From positions 2,066,001 to 2,130,000 of the forward strand of contig JAQISU010000026.1 in NCBI GenBank assembly GCA_029339505.1: 64,000 nt of DNA, read 5' to 3'. Source of the stretch: Unio delphinus (taxonomy: Eukaryota > Mollusca > Bivalvia > Unionida > Unionidae). Below the pieces are notes generated by a model. That model did not search any database and was not told where the DNA came from. It saw only the letters and a list, made by a program, of their open reading frames with translations. The position numbers and the translations under genes were made by a program. Positions 36,700-48,276 of this stretch are shown here, in pieces. Numbering within the stretch: position 1 is the first letter of the stretch; each line of letters opens with the position of its first letter.

Positions 36700-37670
36700 G
36701 GAGGGTTCCTTCGCTTTCTAGTCAAACCTCTGTTTGCTTGTGTGTTGCGATTCACGTGTATTTGCTTTAGCTAGTTCTTTAATTATTTTTAATCTTTGAA
36801 TTAACTGATATATGAACTGTTGTGTTTGTTTCTGGACAGTTTCTCGTGGTTTTAGAGGCGCATCTAAAGGTAAAGTCATTTCTTTCCCAAAGACTATGTA
36901 ATAAGGCAAGTAGCAGTATAGTTAACTGCTGGACTCATTCGGAATACCATCATTACGCTGGGCAATATGGACGACCAGTCATCTTAGTGTTTACTACAGT
37001 ATGCACGAAGCGCTTGACTAATTGTGCTGTTCGTACGTTCATACGAGCATTAATTCGATGGTGATATGAACTGGTATGGCGAAGTGTTACTTGAAATAAT
37101 TCACAAAGTGCTAAGACAATTTGAGTCATAAAGTTTCGTCCACAATAACTGACAAGTGTTCGCGGTGCACCATAACGTGTGAATATTTCATTGTACAAAA
37201 CACTGGCGGTTTCTGCTGCTGTTTGAGAACGTAAGGGAAGGGCTTCACACTAATGTGACAAACTATCTGTCACCAATAAGATATACTGGTAACCTTCCTT
37301 ACTTTTTGGCATGCACAAAATGTCCATGTGCCACCGAAAAGATACGTCTTCGGGAGGCAATGGTTTTAATGGGGCCTTTCGCGCATTTGTGTCTCGTTTA
37401 ATCAGCTGATATCAAGAGCATGATGTAATGTAGTAATACACATTTTGAGCCAATAGTATTTTTGTTTGATAGCTTAATATGTTTTTCGGACACCTAAATG
37501 ACAACCTCCTGCTTTTGAATCGTGATAAGACAGAAGAACATTGAGTCTCAAATTTGTGGGTAGAGCAACTTGTTTTATGAGTTGATCTTATGAAGTTTTG
37601 TCTTTTTCTCGAGGCTGGAAAAATGATGTAATACACCATTGATAAGTTCACACTGACTTTCTTCATATGG
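36700..37670 (-). pseudogene. Gypsy integrase remnants
   Basis: The frame 36953-37198 has GAPRTLVSYCGRNFM (the GxPxxxxSDxGxxF motif with the catalytic Asp replaced by Tyr) and LFQVTLRHTSSYH. The frame 36718-36909 holds the C-terminal piece (PYYIVFGKEM). Around 37410-37520 a degraded HHCC-like zinc motif can be traced. Stops separate the pieces, and loss of the catalytic Asp confirms inactivity. Confidence 0.75.
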
Positions 37671-37955
37671 AATAGTATTTGCGCGACGAGTGTTTTCTGG
37701 TAATATTCCTTGCTCTAAGTAAACATATATGTCCTTAAAATCAGGGCACTCGCGCTGATATTGGGCGAGATCTGGTAGTTCAGAAGAAATACTACTTGGT
37801 GTGCTATGATTAGTGTGTACTGCAGATACGTTATGAATATCTTCCTTATCGCAATAGAATGTAATTTCTGTGAAGTTTTTTGAATGGAGTGAACATGTGA
37901 TTCTGATTTAGCAGTCTGTGTGTCTATGTAGTCTGGAGATTTCTCTGATTGACTG

Positions 37956-38124
37956 TGAGTGTTATCTGTTTGTTCGTAGTGTCGACGTGAGAGTGCATCG
38001 GTATTTGTGTTTTTATGTCCTGGAGTGTATACGAGATCTGTGAGTGTTATCTGTTTGTTCGTAGTGTCGATGTGAAAGTGCATTGGCATTTATGTATTTA
38101 TGTCCTGGAGTGTATACGAGATCG
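37956..38124. repeat. 85-bp tandem duplication inside the Gypsy RNase H end
   Basis: TGAGTGTTATCTGTTTGTTC begins at 37956 and again at 38041. The copies of about 85 bp differ at several positions (GTCGACGTGAGAG against GTCGATGTGAAAG). Because 85 is not a multiple of three, the duplication shifts the frame and repeats the DLVYTPGHK segment of RNase H. Confidence 0.9.
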
Positions 38125-38456
38125 AAATCGTATTCTTGCAAGCGAAGTGACCAACGAATTAGTCTGTTTGATGTGTGCTTAACTGTCTTAAGCCACACTA
38201 GTGCTTTGTGATCTGTAATGACAGTGATTTTCTGATGTGATAGGTACACATGATATGTTCTGATACCTTCCAAAACAACTAAACATACTTGTTCAGTAAC
38301 TGACCATCGTTTTTTAGCGTCTCTTAAACCTCGTTCACCATAAGCAATTACACGTTCTTTGTCATCTGTCCCTATTTGAGACCTGCCGCTAGCATCACAT
38401 GTGAGCCTAAATGGTTCATTAAAATCAGGATAAGCCAATATATGTGCTGTATTCAA
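38041..38456 (-). pseudogene. Gypsy RNase H domain
   Basis: RLTCDASGRSQIG (first catalytic Asp), WSVTEQVCLVVLEGI (Glu), VITDHKALVWL (second Asp) and RLQEYDFDLVYTPGHK are the standard Ty3/Gypsy RNase H landmarks. The usual ADALSR ending reads NANALSHR, so the last catalytic Asp is Asn here. The frame is broken by the 85-bp duplication. Confidence 0.85.
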
Positions 38457-38472
38457 AGCTGTCTTAAGAGTT

Positions 38473-39336
38473 TCAAATGCTTTTTGACATTTCTCTATCC
38501 AACAGAATAATTTTTTTCATGCTGCTGATATTGTAAAATATCCGTGAACAAATTTTCTGAAATAGTGGCACAAAACTAGAAACCTCCTTAACATCTTTCT
38601 GTGTTTTAGGAACAGGAAACTGTGTAACTGTGTTTATTTTAGATTCATCTACCTTGATTCCTTTTGTTGAGAATTTATGACCAAGATAAACAAATTCAGA
38701 AGCTGCAAATACGCATTTTGATGTTTTGAGTGCCAAGTTTGCTTGACTTAACCAATCAAAAATGAGTTCAAGATATTTAAGGTGTTCTTCAAATGAATTG
38801 GAAAAAATGATGTCATCTATGTATGCAAGACATGTTGACAATGGTATACCTCTAAGAACATGAGCTAAAAGAACACAATAGGTGGCGGGTGCATTTATGA
38901 GTCCATATGGCATTACATTCCATTGGTAATGACCACGTGATGTTTTAAAAGAGCTCTTATGTTTTGTCAGTGGTTCCATTTTAATTTGCCAAAATGCTGA
39001 ATTTAAATCTAAAATACTGAAAAGATATGGTTGAGTTTGTCCAACTGCATCGATGACATCTTCTAATCGTGGAAGAGGGGATGCCATTGGTTGTGTCACC
39101 TGATTAAGTTTCATATAGTCAATAGCAAAACGATATTCACAATTTTTCTTTTTGACCAACACAATTGAGGATGCATAACTAGATGAACTGGGTTCAATTA
39201 GTTGATGTTCTAATAATTCATCTACCTGTCTATAAATTTCTTTATTGACGTGCAGTGACGCACGATAAGGATGACAACGAATTGGGATGGAATCACCTGT
39301 CTGTATCCGATGGGTAAATACAGTAGTACTACCCAA
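38473..39336 (-). pseudogene. Gypsy reverse transcriptase domain
   Basis: A 287-codon frame with CHPYRAS at the start, IEPSSSSYASSIVLVKKK, YRFAIDYMKLNQVT (usual CVDYRxLN), FSILDLNSAFWQI (first catalytic Asp at residue 110), MPYGLINAPATY and AYIDDIIFSN (YIDD at residues 172-175). It ends with YLGHKFSTKGIKVDESK. The catalytic triad is intact even though the element as a whole is broken. Confidence 0.9.
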
Positions 39337-39739
39337 TTAGTCTAAGTTTAGAGCAAAAACATCCCTATGATTATTAAAAAATGAGTGAAGTCTTTGGTTT
39401 CCTGTCAAATCTGAACAATGTAAATCAAAATTAATTGGTTCTAATGGATTATTAGTTTGCTTGTTCATGAAGTCAGGTGTGTCATTCTTGTGAAGAGTGT
39501 CATCATTAATGTTAAATATGGTTTGTGGGTGTAGTACGTCTTACATGCATATACATTGGGGGAGGGTTAATTAATTGTACAAAGTTCTTTTTTGGAAACC
39601 GTCACAATTGTTCTAGCTGGCAGAATTGTAGAGTTTGGCATTTTATAAGACGGTTCAAGTAAAACAGATATTCCTTTTGGAATTTTGCTAATACGTACTG
39701 CAACTGCGGTTACAGAGTTTGGTTGAATGATTGTAGATT

Positions 39740-40110
39740 TCATGACGCGAACGAGTCCGGCTGATTATGAATTAAATTTATGATTACCGTATCGTTTAGC
39801 AAGGAGAGAGTTTGCGTATCTAGATTCACAACAGCTTTGTATTTAGTCAAAAAATATATACCCAAAATCACTGAATGATGTAAAGCAGGTACAACATAGA
39901 ACGAATGAGAGAAGCGTATGCCTCCTATTTTCAAATTAGGTTGAATAAGACCTGAAACACTATGATGTTTGCCTCCAGCTCCTACACTTTGAGAAATATT
40001 TGATGGTTTGTAGTGACTTGAATTCATAACTGTACGGTAGAGAAATATTCCATTACTTGCAGAGATATGTGCGCCCGAATCAACAAGTGCATGAGTTTCT
40101 TGTCTCTGAC
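39740..40110 (-). pseudogene. Gypsy aspartic protease
   Basis: The minus-strand frame reads ETHALVDSGAHISAS, with the catalytic DSG at 40074-40082, followed by ILGIYFLTKYKAVVNL, the usual ILGxDFL flap-end motif with Asp replaced by Tyr. The length of about 120 residues is normal for a Gypsy protease. Confidence 0.75.
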
Positions 40111-40115
40111 GTTGG

Positions 40116-41584
40116 TAGGAATGAGATTTTATGAACTGCTTCTACTATGGTCACTTGGTGCTCTCGAGCTTGTTTGTGGCAAGGTTGTGTCCTTTGATTT
40201 GGCGCGAATTTTTATTGTTGTCCACTACTATTATGTAAAGTTGTCGAATTTATTCTCCATCGACTTTTACGATTATGGATTTGAAATCTTCTCTACCAAC
40301 TTTTATTAGAATTTTTATCATAAAGTGGTCGTAGTATTATTAATTTTCGATGGCAGTGCGAGAGGTCCGTGGATGCTGTAATATTCTCCGCCAACTTTTA
40401 CGAGAACTTTTGTGGAATTGTTCTCATAAACTCATAGACTATTAAGTTTGGAATCCGGAATGACAGAGAAAAGAGAAGAATGAGTTCCTTAGAGAAGGTG
40501 CCACAAAGATGATGAAACGCGTCTGGGGAGAAGGTATGAGATCTAATCTGTAATGAGAGAGACAAATCTTTTTCTAGCTTCAGGATAAAGGAGCTTTATT
40601 TAAAAATCAACACATATATTACTACATTCTAGAAATACATCTATAAACTTTATAATCAAAATGCATGAAAACCATATAAAATTATATTTTCCTTTTAAGC
40701 TTTCCAACTTCATTCATTTGTATAATTTCTTCATTTTAGAATATAATACGGATAGTTAAATCTCTATCAATTTCATAATAGCCAAAGAGTATAAAATGTA
40801 ATAGCTGCAATTAATGCAACAATCAATTTTAAAAAAGTATTTTACTCACTTTAAAATAGAATATTGATTTGGAATATGTTACCAGATATTATTCTTTGTT
40901 ACTTAAGGAACACTTTATTTCAACATTGAATCTAAACATGAAGTTGGTAGCGAATTTGTCTTTAACAAACCAAATTACCGAAATATAATTAAATATGAAT
41001 TTTTAAAATAATTAAACATTCCATTACAATGTATTATACATAAAAGAATTCAGTGAACCATTTTGCAAACATATGAACTTTTCCGTTAAAATCTCGAACA
41101 TTGAAAAGTGCCTATATCTTTAAGAAGTTCACGAACATAGTACATTACAATGATAATAATATGTTGTGAACATTACTGGACGATTTTTCCACCACCAGGT
41201 TACAATCAGTGACCGAGAGTGTAACATTTTCCGCTCTAACGGTCTAGGAAAAGGTCAATTCAGAGTGATAAGCAAACAAAATAGCAAACAGTATATTCAA
41301 CTAAGAAAGAATATAAAGGTATTTCTAAACATTAGCATTGGGCGACGGGCTGTAGATCCAATAAGGTTGAATTTTCAACCAGGCAATTTTCAACATTTAT
41401 AAATGACACCCTTTACTACATAGACATAAAAAAAATGTTAACAATGGATAAAGTAACACACGTTTATAACCTTTTAAAACCTGTTAGAAATATTAAGCAG
41501 CCTTGAAAACTGAAATTTATCTGATGATTTTGTTCATAAATGTAAATTTCATACAATAATATTTATTACACTTACTGGTACAGT
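40116..41584. other. Non-coding AT-rich interval
   Basis: It may include the lost gag and 5' LTR of the Gypsy element (to about 40600), but no repeat pair was found. The rest is AT-rich with no supported feature. Confidence 0.5.
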
Positions 41585-42360
41585 TCAAATTCCATCCTAT
41601 TGTGTAGCATTGGGATTATCTGATATTATGGTAAAGTTTAATATCTGTACTATTGTATGGCATTTGGAGTCGGACATATTGGTAAAGTACAGTTTCTGTC
41701 CCATTACATGCCACTTTCAGAACCAAATTTAATAACAAACATCAAGTTAGGTCCTCTTGTATGGTATTTTCTATAGCAGACACAATTGTACAGTTCATTT
41801 TCTGTCGTTTTGTATGGCATTTTGTGTAGCAGACATATTTGTAGTGTTTAGTTTCTGTCGTTTTGTATGGCATTTTGTGTAGCAGACATATTTGTAGTGT
41901 TTAGTTTATGTCCTATTGTATGGCACTTTTTGCAGCAGACATAGGCGTAAGGTTCACTGTCTGTCGTATTGTATGACATTATAACATTTTGTGTAGCAGA
42001 CATAGTTGTATGGTTCAGTTTTAGTGTTACTATATGGCACTTTGTGTAGCAGACATAGCTGTAGTGTTCAGTTTCTCTCGTATTGTATGGCATTTTGTGT
42101 AGCAGACATAGGTGTAGTGTTAAATTTCTGTCTTATTGTATAGCACTTTGTGTAGCAGACATAGGTGTAGGGTTAAATTTCTGTCGTATTTTATGTCACT
42201 TTGTGTAGCAGACATAGGTGTAAGGTTAAATTTCTGTCGTATGTTTGTCACTTTGTGTAGTAGACATAGGTGTAGGGTTAAATTTCTGTCGTATTTTATA
42301 GCTCTTTGTGTAGCAGACATAGTTGCAGGGTTCAGTTTCTGTCCTACTGCATGACATTTG
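41585..42360. repeat. 53-bp minisatellite, about 12-14 units
   Basis: The core TTTGTGTAGCAGACATA recurs with CTGTCGTATTGTATGGCA. Unit starts at 41801, 41854, 41907, 41960, 42021, 42074, 42127, 42180, 42233, 42285 and 42338 give a 53-bp period with one 61-bp and one 52-bp exception. Degenerate units extend left to about 41585. Read on the minus strand, each unit contains an ATGTCTGCTACACAA start. The 53-bp period rotates the reading frame from unit to unit. Confidence 0.9.
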
Positions 42361-42523
42361 TGAGGTTAATCAACAAGTTAAATAGAAAACTCCAAGTTAG
42401 GACTGAAAAATGTGTATACAATAATTTGTTCAGTACTTATGAAAGAAACACCTAGATGACATTATCGAAGACTGCGACAAAGAGCTCTTGAAAAATACAA
42501 AGCAATTTATGTTTGATACCCAG

Positions 42524-42795
42524 GTAATATTAAAGATTTATTCTGGATATGTGATGAATCAGAAGAACCAGATGGAAATCTCTACCACATGAAAGCACCA
42601 GTCAAAAGTTATAATGAAATCAAAATAGTAATTTCCAGTTCGAACGGCGAATGCTGTAAATTTAGCGTTTGTCAAGATTTTATAATGGAAAACATGAAGT
42701 TTGGTATCTGCGTGGCTGGTATTAATTTGAAATGTCCATACATGTCCCTTACAAATTTCATGCTGTATACATTACGATCATTCCTGAAACTGTAA
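42524..42795 (+). CDS. Possible plus-strand terminal exon, Cys-containing, unrecognised
   Basis: After a TTTATGTTTGATACCCAG acceptor-like site the plus strand is open in phase 1 for 89 codons to a TAA, followed by AAATGC and AT-rich sequence. The peptide includes DLFWICDESEEPDGNLY, GECCKFSVCQDF and FGICVAGINLKCPY, so it has several cysteines as in extracellular domains. A decayed paralogue lies about 490 bp downstream. No other exon of this gene is identified on the plus strand, so this may be a pseudoexon or an isolated remnant. Confidence 0.3.
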
Positions 42796-43049
42796 TAAAT
42801 GCTGTCATTTTGACGAACTGATTACAAATGTTTACGTTTCCTTGCCATTTTCATGTAAGACTGCTTTATGTAAATAACTTAGTTTCGTAGCTTTTCTTTC
42901 TAATTTTGGTTTAATTGATCTAAGAAACTACTTTTAATTGAAGTAAATGTATGTGTTATTTAATTATTCTAAGCCTACATTTGTGCTGCGACTATACATG
43001 TGAAGTATTTCCTATATAGGCTTTAAAGCAAAGTTCTATGAAAAAACAC

Positions 43050-43425
43050 AAACATTATGAATGAAACAACAAGTCAAATTTATAATGAAATCAAAATGTT
43101 AGTTACCAATTGGAAAGGTGAATGCTAAAAATACGGTGATTGTAAAGACTTATAAGGGGGTAAAACGAGTTTGGTATCTGCTTGGCTTTTACTTGCATGT
43201 TTCCTGTAGTATACGTTTAAAATCATTCGCGGAATAGCATAAATGCTATCGATTATTTCCTTGATGGGATTTAAAAGTGTTTATGTTTACTTGCCATTTG
43301 AGGTAAGACTGCGTTTCCTAAATAACCCAGTTTGTTACTTTTTGTTTCTAATTTTTGTTTCAATTTTATCATAAATTACTAAGAAATTACTTTTAGTCGC
43401 ATTTAATTATGTGGATGGGTTTTAT
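43050..43425 (+). pseudogene. Decayed tandem copy of the 42.5-42.98 kb segment
   Basis: AATTTATAATGAAATCAAAATG and GGTGAATGCTAAAAATACGG align with the preceding exon, but the second Cys of the GECC motif is a stop (TAA) and another stop follows the CKD motif. The similarity continues into the non-coding flank (TTTACTTGCCATTT, TAAGACTGC, TTTCTAATTTT), so the duplication included downstream sequence. Confidence 0.6.
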
Positions 43426-43834
43426 GCATGCCTTAACACTTGTTTTGTTTAGTCTTTGAATTTCCTGTGGCGTGAGGCATGTAAGTATTTTATGTCTCCA
43501 TCTGTTCTACTATATACAAGAAAAGTATTGCCAATGACTTACACAAATGTTAATAACAGCTGCCTGGCTAGGAGCTTTGCTGTTAAAGGTTAGTGTTAGG
43601 ATTGGTCGGCCTTGTGATAGGATACTGTGATTGGCTGGGACATAATGATACATGTCTGCATATGGTATTTATTCGTGTGGTCCGTCTCAGATTAGCATCA
43701 TATGAGATACCGCCTAATATCGAAAGTGAATTAATTTTATGTTTCTCTGTTTCCACCCATAGTATGTGTGTGTGTGTGTGTGTTTTCAGTTTATTAAAAT
43801 TTCACTTTTTAATAATTTTGATATAGGGTATTTA

Positions 43835-43970
43835 ATGTCTGCATATGATGTCACAGTGCTAGACATCACTGTAAACTGCCACACTGTAGACATCGTAGCG
43901 ATATGACTGAATAGATGTTAAAGCTACATTATAAATCCAACACACACGCACACACGCGTGAAAAAAGCGA
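43835..43970 (+). mobile_element. 3' fragment of the second SINE family
   Basis: CACAGTGCTAGACATCACTGTAAACTGCCACACTGTAGACATCGTAGCGA matches 23660-23720 in the same orientation and ends in a (CA)n-rich tract. The tRNA-like head is missing. Confidence 0.65.
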
Positions 43971-44657
43971 AGTCTAATTGGAAATGCGTATCTATTAGTA
44001 TTCTAAATGATCTAGGATCATATTTCACCAGTAAACGGGTGTACATATAGTATGGATGTTAAATACTATGTTTCTTTAATACACTGAGAATAATATACTT
44101 GTCACATATAGTCCGGCTTATACGCAAAAAATCCATGAAATATTTAATATACTTTGCATTATTGCATTTGGTTAAAAAATCAAACATATACATTTATAAT
44201 ATATTTTTTTATCCTTATATTTCACAAAAGGTTCTAAACTGGTATACAAAATCTAGAAACCACATGTACACACATTGCGAAATATAATGTATAGGTAACC
44301 ATACAAATGCCAAGTGATCATTGATGTAATTTAACAACGAGGGAGTCTGTTCTGCACTTTTCTACAAAATAGTTTTATAAGCCATACTATCGCACATTAT
44401 TTTCAATTATTTGAATTACAATTAATCCGTTCTCTTATTTCCTGACAACGCTGGACAATCCAATTAAAATCTATTGTCGCTTTCTGGCAATCTGCATATA
44501 ATTACGTTTGGATACAGATTTTGTATCAGTTTAAAGTACTTGTAGTCACTTTAAGAAACGTTGTTACTCTACTGAAAAACAGGCAAACAAAACCTTCAGT
44601 TGACTTTATGTACACTATATGATTTTTGCATATGAAGCCAAACCATTGTGAATATAG
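43971..44657. other. Interval downstream of gene B
   Basis: AT-rich with no supported feature. Confidence 0.5.
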
Positions 44658-44663
44658 TTTATT
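44658..44663 (-). terminator. Gene B polyadenylation signal AATAAA
   Basis: On the minus strand AATAAA lies 33 bases after the TAG stop of gene B, in CTTAATAAACTA. This position supports the terminal-exon call. Confidence 0.7.
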
Positions 44664-44695
44664 AAGCAACAATGAATATTGAATGAATTATTCAA

Positions 44696-44898
44696 CTAGT
44701 ATATACGTGCTCCTGGAAAACAAGTAAGATCTTTGTTGTTACAATTCGTGCAACCTGTTGTCTGGTTCACTCCAAAGCACGAATCAGTGACACAGGTATA
44801 AATGGCAGAAATTTTGTCCTGATTGCAGAGGATGAATTTAGTACACTCAAAAGGATGAGGATAAAACGCATTATCTCCCTTGCGAACGCAGTAGTTCT
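44696..44898 (-). CDS. Gene B exon 6: CBM14/peritrophin-A-like chitin-binding domain and stop
   Basis: The acceptor is ATCTTTTCAG and the exon enters in phase 1. Cysteine spacing is C-x14-C-x5-C-x10-C-x13-C-x2-C, the CBM14 order. One extra Cys lies inside the x13 loop (TDSCFGV) and another just before the stop (LTCFPG), giving eight in all. Aromatics at AFYPHPFEC correspond to the usual chitin-binding surface (inferred). It ends GARIY-stop. The same eight-Cys pattern occurs in gene A. Confidence 0.85.
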
Positions 44899-47800
44899 CT
44901 GAAAAGATTGCATAATACAGAATGACCTTCATAAGATGACAGCACAAACAAATACGCTCTTTTTCTTTTATTGTTGATTACGCATGGTATATTCAAGCAC
45001 AAATTAATCAAATCACTCTTTATCTATCTTTGCTAGCCAATGTTTCGATATGATAACCATATCTTCACCTATGCGCATCAAACATATATTTCTGTGTTTA
45101 GGGTCTGTCAGTTTAATTGGATGCGGTGGCAAACTACCGCATCCAATCAAAGATAAATTGTTTAAGATGAAAATATAGTTTGCATGATTTTATAAATAAG
45201 CAATTTTCCACTACCGGTCCGTGTTTGTACAAATAATTTGCAACTGATGAAATCCAAATAGACGTTGCTCGGACAAGGAACTAAAAATATACGTTTGATC
45301 TGCCAAGGTGTAGATAGGATTATCATATCGGAACCTTAGTTAGCGAAGATGCTCTTTAGCATATACACTATTCTTGCATTTCTAAGAAAATGTATTTGAT
45401 AAGTTTTATTTTCTAATCAACGCTCAATAACTGAGTCAAATTCTTATCTAACTACGGATTTTACAGGACGATGGACTTTTACTGTGCCATAATGGTAACA
45501 TTTACAGTAGCTATCTGAATTAAAATAAATACAATTCTTACATACTAGTCTACAGAGAAGTCTATATAAAAGTGGAATATTTGCATATTCATTATAATTA
45601 GTCGTCACAAGACTAAAAGTACAGTATCAAAACCATTCAGAGAGAATTTCAGTCTTGGTCCATTTACATTTACAGCCATCAAACATTCAAAAGCACATGA
45701 TCGTACCAGCTGCGAATTTTTTTAATATAGAGAGGACAATTTTAGGCTAAATTAATCATTTTGACAGAGGATATGCATCGTTTCTATCTCTATTGCAAAT
45801 ACAATATTTCATTTACTTCTCATTAGAAATGATTTACGAATAATTTCAATTTTCGTCGGGCGTAATGTCATTTATACACTTCTTGATTTATTTTATTAAA
45901 TTTATCTTAAGGCATCTATTCATCTTAAACGTGATTTAAGTGCAAAACTAAATGAATTTTAACTTACCGCTTACAACTTCTATTGTTTTTGGTGGCGACC
46001 TTATTGTTTGGTTGGTTTTTACATTTATAACTGCACACCTAATATCTCGGCCATGCCAGCTCATATTGAATGTGTAGTAAAACTGATAACTCTGGTTGAT
46101 ATTACAGTTGATTTGCGTATTGTTGATGACAGATGGAAAATCATATCGTTGAAACGATCCAGAAATGTTAGCTTCAACAAACATCAGACCCTCCGGTCTT
46201 CCAACCATTCCTGCACAACGGAACATTCTGTCTGCAAATATTGGCTTGTTTTCCTGAATCCATGGCGACAGTGTCAAGGTTGGGGCTTCGGGCTCACCTG
46301 ACGCGGGAAAATGTAAATAAAAGTCAGAAAACAGAATGAATACACAAATAATATATGTGGACGAGAAGCATAACTTAAGATATCGATGATTATATGATAT
46401 AACAAAGAATATAAAATTAGTGTCCTCTAAGTGACAAAAATTGTTGACTCAAAAAATCCTACTGGGAGAATACGTGTATCAAGGACTCACGGTGCTAATT
46501 CAGTTCAAGTAGTAAACATTTGCAGACACCTTGATGAAAAAAAACAACTTTAAATTTCGGAGTGCCCATGATCAAACCTATATTTATCAGTATAAATGAA
46601 ACCTGGACGACAACTTCTGTGTAGAGAATATGTTACTTGTTTAGACTCTAATAACAGTAACACATAAAAGGTGAAAACAACAAGTTTTGTAAAATCTAAC
46701 AAACAATTTATTTCAATTTAAACATATTCTAAACTGGAAAAAGAACTTTCAGTTTTAAGAATCAAATACAAAATTATTCCAAGAATAATCCACAAATTAA
46801 ATTATAAAAGTTCTAGTCCGTTTTGTGCTTACCTACATTTCGTTGTTGAAACACAATATTGACCACTCCGTGTTGGAAAACAGAATTTTTTTTTGATAAA
46901 GTGTCTTTTTTCCAAGAATTTTGTATGAGGAAATCAAATATTCCCATCGCTACGAATTAATCATTAAAAATAGTAATGAACTAATGAAAAGTTAACATGG
47001 ATTCACAGACTGGCTACAAAAAAAAGAAGACTTGACATCAGATGTAAAAACCCAAAACTAACTATATTTCACTAAAACAAACATTATATTGTATTCTAAT
47101 ACAGTTTCGAAAAATCACCAAATTGCGAATTCGAGATAATGAGAGTGAGGAAGGAGACACGTGATCAAGTTTATATCACGTACTGGTAACATGACAGTGA
47201 CTAGAACGAATCATTTTACATTAAGAATAAAAGTTGTTTACTTCTATTTCACTAGTCCTGTATTGAGTTTGAGAACCAACAACCATTTAAAAATAAAACC
47301 TGTGTACGTGGTTTCTACTAATCCTGAATCAAGGTCAGGATCTAGGTCAATATTACTTGTTTACTAAAGAATAATTCAGGTCAACCGATTTCCAGAACAA
47401 AACATCATCACTAGTGAATAAATTTGCATTAAAATAGCATGTAATGAAATAATAAAGGACTTAAAACAAACAATATAATTAAAACAAATATATATCAAAC
47501 CAGATATACGTAACAAATAGGATATGATCCGCGGATTTTCTGGACCTACATATGTTTGAAACATGTGCTTTCAATTCCGCTCCAAAGAGTCAGATGTTAC
47601 TTTCAGTTATGAGTGTTCCAAACTCAAGACTGTTAAAGAACTGAAACTCCATCAAGAAAATAGTGTCTCTATTTTTTAAGTTACAATCAAAAGAGTCTTT
47701 CTCTAAAAAAATAACTTTCATTTATGAACCAATTCTGGTCACCCAAACCCATATATTCTTAATTTTATGTTCACCCATTTCCAGGTTGGTTCCCGTTTGT

Positions 47801-48239
47801 ACCATTCAATTTGTACCATGTGTCGTATACTCACTTTAATGCAAGATTTCCCGGTTTGTAATAACGTTATTTAGGGATTAAGGGCCTGAGAATATGCTTG
47901 GAGAAAAGTTTGCACGACGGCCTGCGTTCTAAATAAGCAGGGTCGAGATTTTCGATCTGTGAAATATTTGAGCTAAGAGGGTATGAAACATGTAACCTAG
48001 GAATGCACATCACATGTGGCAGTCTTTTTGGAATTACGATTCTTCTCATTTAGGCTTACAACTTTAGATTACTCTACAGTTACTCATATATTGCGATCTC
48101 ATATTAACAGTATCTAAACAGCGACACTAGTTGAAAAAGGTACAATTCAAATGTTTGTTTTCCTCACAGGGAATATCTGTACCTCTGGTGTATTAATAAT
48201 ATTGCTAATGGTCAGAAGGGTTTGCTAGTATAAGTGCAA

Positions 48240-48276
<37 letters not shown>

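Larger units (their letters stand above)
35930..40115 (-). mobile_element. Ty3/Gypsy retrotransposon with chromodomain, broken
   Basis: In minus-strand order: protease (about 39740-40110), RT (38473-39336), RNase H (37956-38456), H2C2 and integrase remnants (36700-37670) and a chromodomain-bearing C-terminus (35902-36546). This is the protease-RT-RNaseH-integrase order of Ty3/Gypsy. Frames are broken between and inside domains. I could not find paired LTRs or a certain primer-binding site by eye, and gag upstream of 40115 is unrecognisable, so the ends are approximate. Confidence 0.85.

Noticed and set aside
41848..42354. Protein-coding frames in the 53-bp array (both strands)
   Set aside because: The frames result from the repeat period and exist on both strands. 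No splice or start evidence.
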